Shown: positions 59,272 to 64,000 of the stretch, piece by piece
Layout: each line of letters starts with the position of its first letter
Numbering within the stretch: position 1 is the first letter of the stretch
NCBI RefSeq assembly: GCF_014898815.1
Contig: NW_026515445.1
Location: 310,001 to 374,000 of the forward strand
Reading direction: 5' to 3'
DNA length: 64,000 nt
Source: Panonychus citri
Lineage: Eukaryota; Arthropoda; Arachnida; Trombidiformes; Tetranychidae
Notes under the pieces: model-generated
What the model was told of the DNA's origin: nothing
The model's database searches: none
What the model saw: the letters and a program-made list of their open reading frames with translations, nothing else
Program-made: the position numbers and the translations under genes

Positions 59272-62258
59272 TAATAATATCCAATTAGGATGATTATTTG
59301 TAATATTTACTTTTCATTTTATTGGTTAACAGCAATTTACATGAAGATGAAGATAATCTCATTACCTGTTGAGCAACAGAATCGATTACCAGGTAAATTG
59401 ATCACTTTCTGGTTGATATTTATAACCAATAATAGTCCAGGTTATTAAGGTATTCTGAAGGTTACCTGTAAACGAGTTTACAACTTGAAAGGTAAACGTT
59501 AAATTTAATTTCGTTTGGTTAACTTGATCACAAAAATCATGGAAATGATTGAATTGATTAGATAGGAAATTCATCATTCAACTAACCAAACAACATTTAC
59601 TTTCTGTTCAATCTAATTGATAGATTTCTAGTTTACCTTGAGAAAAATAATCCACAGGTAACACCGAAAGGGTTTAAATAAAACCCATAGAAACAATTTA
59701 ACACAATTTACCACAATTAACTTTCTTTTCCCTACAATGATTTAAGTAATTCAATCGTCAAGGAATCATAATTAAGCTTTAATTGAAGTGAAAAATAGAA
59801 AAGGACAATTGATCAACTGATTGTTTCAATTATCATAATTTGATAGCTCGAGGCTATTTTGGTCTCATTTCCAATTTGGTTTTAATTGTAATACTATTTT
59901 CAGACTAATTGTCATTGTGCTTTGGTCATAATTAACATGATTACTGTTGATTAACCGATTGATTTGGTGGTTACAACACAAGTAGATGACCATGAGTACG
60001 AATTGACCATCGGCTATAAAACACCATTTTCGGAGTAAAAAGTATCAAGATGATAATCAATCAGTTGATTATGATAATTGTCCCAAAGTAAATGATCAAC
60101 TGATAAGTTTATAAAAATAACCTTGTAATTAGATGATTATTACCCTGTTAATATCTTAATTATCTGAGACGAGCGACAATCAACTGATTGTCATTAAGTA
60201 ATTATTAATCAGCATGATATGTCTCGAGAGGTTTGATGATTTAAATGATTGGAATTGAATTTTTTTATTACCATGATGATTTAGATTCAATTTTTTGATT
60301 GCAATTAAAGGACATTGGATTTAGTTAATTAATCTTTCAATGACCATTTCCTTCAATATAATTAAGGAAACAAGATGAAAACAAGACCAAGTTTAGATTA
60401 TGTAATAATTATATTACCTGTTGATTGTGAGTTAATTTGATTTCTGTTACTTCAGGTTAAATTGTTTATATTAATTGCTAATCATCATTTGATGTTCATG
60501 GTTAATTGTAAGAGAAAGTGAAACCTTGATAGTGATAATCAAAAAGTGAAATTTAATCAATAAAAGTACGAACTCAAAAATTAATCAATAGAGACTCGAA
60601 TCATTTTTATAATATTAACAAATGATTAACAATTAACTTTTCTATACCAATCAACTAATAACAATTTAAAATAAATTTTTCAAATGTTAATTGTTTAAAT
60701 TGGTTTCAATTCAATTTCAATGAAAAACTGATAAATAGTAACAATATAATTCTGATTACGAACAGACAAAATTAATAGATTGAGTTAATTACGTTAATTA
60801 ACGACTGATGACATTCATGGTTAATTAACTGCGATTATCATGAAATCTATTAATCCAATTTGAACATCACTAAAGTTGATATGATAATCAGTTAATTGTT
60901 ATGAATAACTTGTAATCTCACTGTTTTCCCATCTTTCAACGTTAATTGTTGTAATAAATTAAACCAGACTAATCAGTAAACTCAACTGATGAAAGTTGTA
61001 ATAGTTTCAATTTGATTATTAAAAAACACCAAAAAATTTGATTAGTAAATAAATGCAACAATTAAGCTCTTCCTTCCTGTTGAAAAGGTGATTATACTTT
61101 TGATTAAAATTAATTGTCTTCCGTTGATCTATTGATCATGTGTTGATTAACAATTAACCATGATAACAAAAAGGTATATTACATGATATAAATCAACTGA
61201 GAAAACAAGATTACTAATTGTTGACTGATTTTCTTGTTGATTGTTCATCATTAGGATTTCTCATCATAATCAACAATCAACTGATGAAGTTTAACCTAAT
61301 TATTACCTTGATGGTAACATTAAATTTTCGAGAACAATTTGAAAACAAAATAAAGAATCAAGGAAGCAAAAAATGAAGAAAATAATGAAGTTAAACTAGT
61401 TTTCAATTCTATCATCACCATTTCCCTAATTATCATCTTCATCTTCATCATCTTTGTCGTTATAACACTGGCCCGATGACCGAAACTGGACAATGAGGAA
61501 AGAGAAGCAATTAAATGATACAAATGAAGTTCGATAATGAACCAAATGGAATCGAATCCACGAAAAATGAGCCAGAGGGAAGTTGATTGAATATCGAAAG
61601 GGAACAAGGATGATTAGTGATGATGAAGAAGATGATGAGAAGGATGAATATACAAAAAAGAAAGAGAGAGAAGATAAATAAGAGAAAGAGTGAGAGGAAG
61701 TGAGTATGTGATGAGGAGAGAGAGATGAAAATGTTTGATGTTGAGTTGAATCAGTTGATTGTGTTTAACTTGATTCGTTAAGCCGGTTATCATTTAGTGT
61801 TCAACATCAATTCAGTTAACATGAAAATGTTTCGTTCGTTTGAAATTTAATTTCGTCAACAATCAAATCTGATCATCGTTTCTCCAATTCCTTTAAATTG
61901 ATTCGTATTAATTGTCTACGTTAATATTATCACGTAGTTAATAATCAGCTAATTACTAAACGTATGTTGATTGATTTGTTTTTTTTTCTCCCTCTCCAAC
62001 TTAATTTTGATAATCATCTTTAATTGTTTCTTTTATTTTAATTGTTACAAACTCATCTGAATATCAGTTATTTAAATGATTCCGATCATTGGAAACTCAT
62101 TCATTGTTATTATTAACTTTGTTGATTGTCTTTTGATTCTCATTGATTGTTTCTCTACCTTTAACTGTTATTCACCATCTCTATCGTAGTTATTGATTAT
62201 TGGTTATCTTTTAATATTATCATCTAATTTATCTTTCTTTTTCTCTTTCTTCCACCTA

Positions 62259-62292
<34 letters not shown>

Positions 62293-62472
62293 TCTTTATT
62301 GTCATCATCATCATGGTTAATTTCCTGTTCATCTTTCAACAATAATAGCATCAAATCGTAAGGATTGAGGTCAACGATAGGAGTAAAAGCTCAATAAGCA
62401 ACAGGAACGAATCAACAGTTGATTATTAGCCAAATTTAATCATCAACAATCAACACACGCAAATTGTTAAAA
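59272..62472. other. Spacer and probable 5' UTR of the last gene
   Basis: 3.2 kb of AT-rich DNA with no recognisable gene. The final 400 bp, with an (ATC)n tract at about 62262-62292, may be the 5' UTR or promoter of the gene starting at 62473. The open frames at 59386-59577 and 61320-61607 have no domain and poor start context. Confidence 0.5.
62262..62292. repeat. (ATC)n trinucleotide repeat
   Basis: About ten uninterrupted CAT/ATC units roughly 180 nt upstream of the last gene's putative start codon. Confidence 0.9.
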
Positions 62473-62568
62473 ATGACAATTCGACACCAACAAGTCAACG
62501 GAACTTCAATGAATCAGATTAAGGAAACAAATCCAATTGATGATCAATCTGATTCTGTTGAAGATGAG
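62473..62568 (+). CDS. Putative first coding exon of a gene leaving the window
   Basis: A 32-codon open segment from an ATG at 62473 with favourable A-rich context (AAAATGAC), ending SDSVEDE at a GTTAGT donor after 62568 in phase 0. The peptide starts MTIRHQQVNG and is hydrophilic; I do not recognise it. The remainder (62569-64000) reads as intron with no acceptor-exon I can support, so later exons would lie to the right of the window. The alternative is a chance ORF followed by a chance GT. Confidence 0.45.
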
Positions 62569-64000
62569 GTTAGTTAATTTTCACTGAATCAATTTCAAAT
62601 TTCCTAAAATTAATCAACAGTTAATTAATATATTTAATGATCTTCATTTTGTAATCAATAAGTCAATCAGTTTCTATTAAATTTGTCTCTTGACAATTGC
62701 AAATCAGTTTTTCCAATAAAGTTTTTCATATCGATTAACAATTAATATTTAACTAATTGTGGTCTGAGTGTTTCAAATATATAAATTTTAAACTACGATA
62801 TCATGATAGGCTTTAATTGATGACCATGAAACTGATACAAGAAAAGGTTATTAATAGTGTCTTAATGATGATCGACTTAATTGTTGGCGTTAATTGTAAT
62901 ACCTTAAGGGAGACTGATTGTTATGGGAAAACAAGAGCAATAGAAACAAAAAGTTAATCAACTAACTGAATTAAGAATAGCATCTAACCAGTTCTAGGTC
63001 AAAGAGGAGACCAGAAAATTAAGTAATCATCAACACACCTTTTGACCAGTTTCTTTATTTTGACAAAAGTAACTATTTTAAGCTTGACCTCATCATCTCC
63101 ATCTCCATCCTCATCTTATTCATTTTCATCTTCATCTTCATCATCTTATTAATAAAAGTAATTCAATTGCAATTGGAAAATATTTAAATTTAATTTTACT
63201 CTCATCAGTTGATATGTTTACCTTTCGGTTTGTCCTTAATTTGATCATTGATGATGTTGAATAAATTGTTGATTACTTTATGTCCGATCCAATACTCTGA
63301 TTGTTATTGTTTAATTCAATTTCTTATACTTTAATTAGGTCATGATTAAGATGGACGATGAATTAATTATAAGAAAAGTAGTTAAATTTTACCGTTACCT
63401 TTATCTTATTACAGTTATATTATAAGTGAGAGTTCATTCAACTTGATGATAATAATTTGTTGAGGATGAAGATGAGGATGACAAAGTTGAGAGAGAGAGA
63501 GAGTTTGATATAAATTTCATCACTGTTATGGTTAATTGAATGATTGATTAAATATTAAATACTAATTTTCTAATATCTTCCAATCCTATTAACTAATTAA
63601 ATGGTTAACCTTTAATCACTTTATCATCATTTTTGTCATCTAACTTTTTTTTTCAATGAAAATACTTTGTTAATCTACTCAATTGATCACGGAAGTAAAT
63701 TGTTGATAAATTGTTAATTGTCAAATATTTCTCAAGACATTTATGAGTTAAATTGTTGACCATTGTATTGATGTCACAATCAACTGATTATCATCATTAT
63801 TAATCATGAAAAGTTGGTTATTATTATTGATGGTGATTACTTTTGATGATAGTATTTAATATTTGTTAAATATGTCAGTTAATTGTTGGATATTTTGTCA
63901 ACAATTTAGTTTCCCTGTTGTCAAAAATATTTACATAATTAGTTTAATTATATATAGTTTGATTGTTTTTTTCTTCCTGAATTAATTGTTTACAATCAGC
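62569..64000 (+). other. Probable intron sequence to window end
   Basis: AT-rich DNA with simple repeats (TCATCTCCATC-type near 63090-63150, GA at 63489-63503). No supported exon on either strand. Confidence 0.4.

Noticed and set aside
59386..59577. Minus-strand 63-codon frame starting with two ATGs
   Set aside because: No domain, no flanking gene structure; likely chance in AT-rich DNA.
61320..61607. Minus-strand 95-codon hydrophobic frame
   Set aside because: Non-ATG start, ends in AT-rich low complexity, no recognised domain or splice partner.

Overview
This is eukaryotic nuclear DNA, AT-rich, with spliced protein-coding genes on both strands. It most likely comes from a chelicerate mite, and the gene set fits the spider mite Tetranychus urticae. 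The pointers are short GT-AG introns (often 60-100 nt), an arachnid-type RR cuticle protein, a tandem pair of intronless CYP2-clan P450s resembling the mite CYP392 family, and two intronless gustatory-receptor-like genes. No bacterial operon, CRISPR array, rRNA or tRNA was found. (GA)n microsatellites are scattered through introns and spacers. The species is inferred from style and gene content, not from a search.

Layout, left to right. 1-2.4 kb holds no recognisable gene. 2388-3425(-) is a Rad60/NFATC2IP-type protein with two SUMO-like domains. 4073-6293(-) is a secreted chitin-binding cuticle protein whose reading frame breaks twice at short mononucleotide runs. After about 6 kb of empty spacer, 12213-13102(+) is mitochondrial ClpP in two exons. 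15082-22581(-) is the E2 enzyme UBE2H in four exons, with a 6.5 kb third intron. 23934-30784(-) is a 12-exon, about 1,603-residue spectrin-like/Ig protein resembling vertebrate CCDC141. 32173-34031(-) encodes a senataxin-like RecA1 helicase domain that has lost its ATPase motifs and stops before RecA2. 35202-36709(+) and 37943-39451(+) are the tandem P450s; the first is frameshifted just after the heme loop.

43.6-54 kb(-) holds a tandem segmental duplication of an IQSEC/schizo-type Arf-GEF (IQ motif, Sec7, PH). The right copy (49560-53955) is complete in three exons. The left copy (44442-47814) has a different 5' exon, a one-base frameshift and a deleted 3' end. An intron of the right copy carries a 388-bp long-inverted-repeat MITE with a TA target duplication, and the left copy preserves the empty site. 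56185-57327(+) and 58051-59271(+) are divergent gustatory-receptor-like genes. 62473-62568(+) looks like the first coding exon of a gene that leaves the window.

The genes are unrelated neighbours rather than one pathway. The most notable items are the helicase-fold pseudoenzyme, the Arf-GEF duplication with its dated MITE insertion, the P450 gene-conversion mosaic, and a repeated pattern of single-base losses at short mononucleotide runs inside otherwise good coding regions. That last pattern suggests consensus-sequence errors as much as true pseudogenes.
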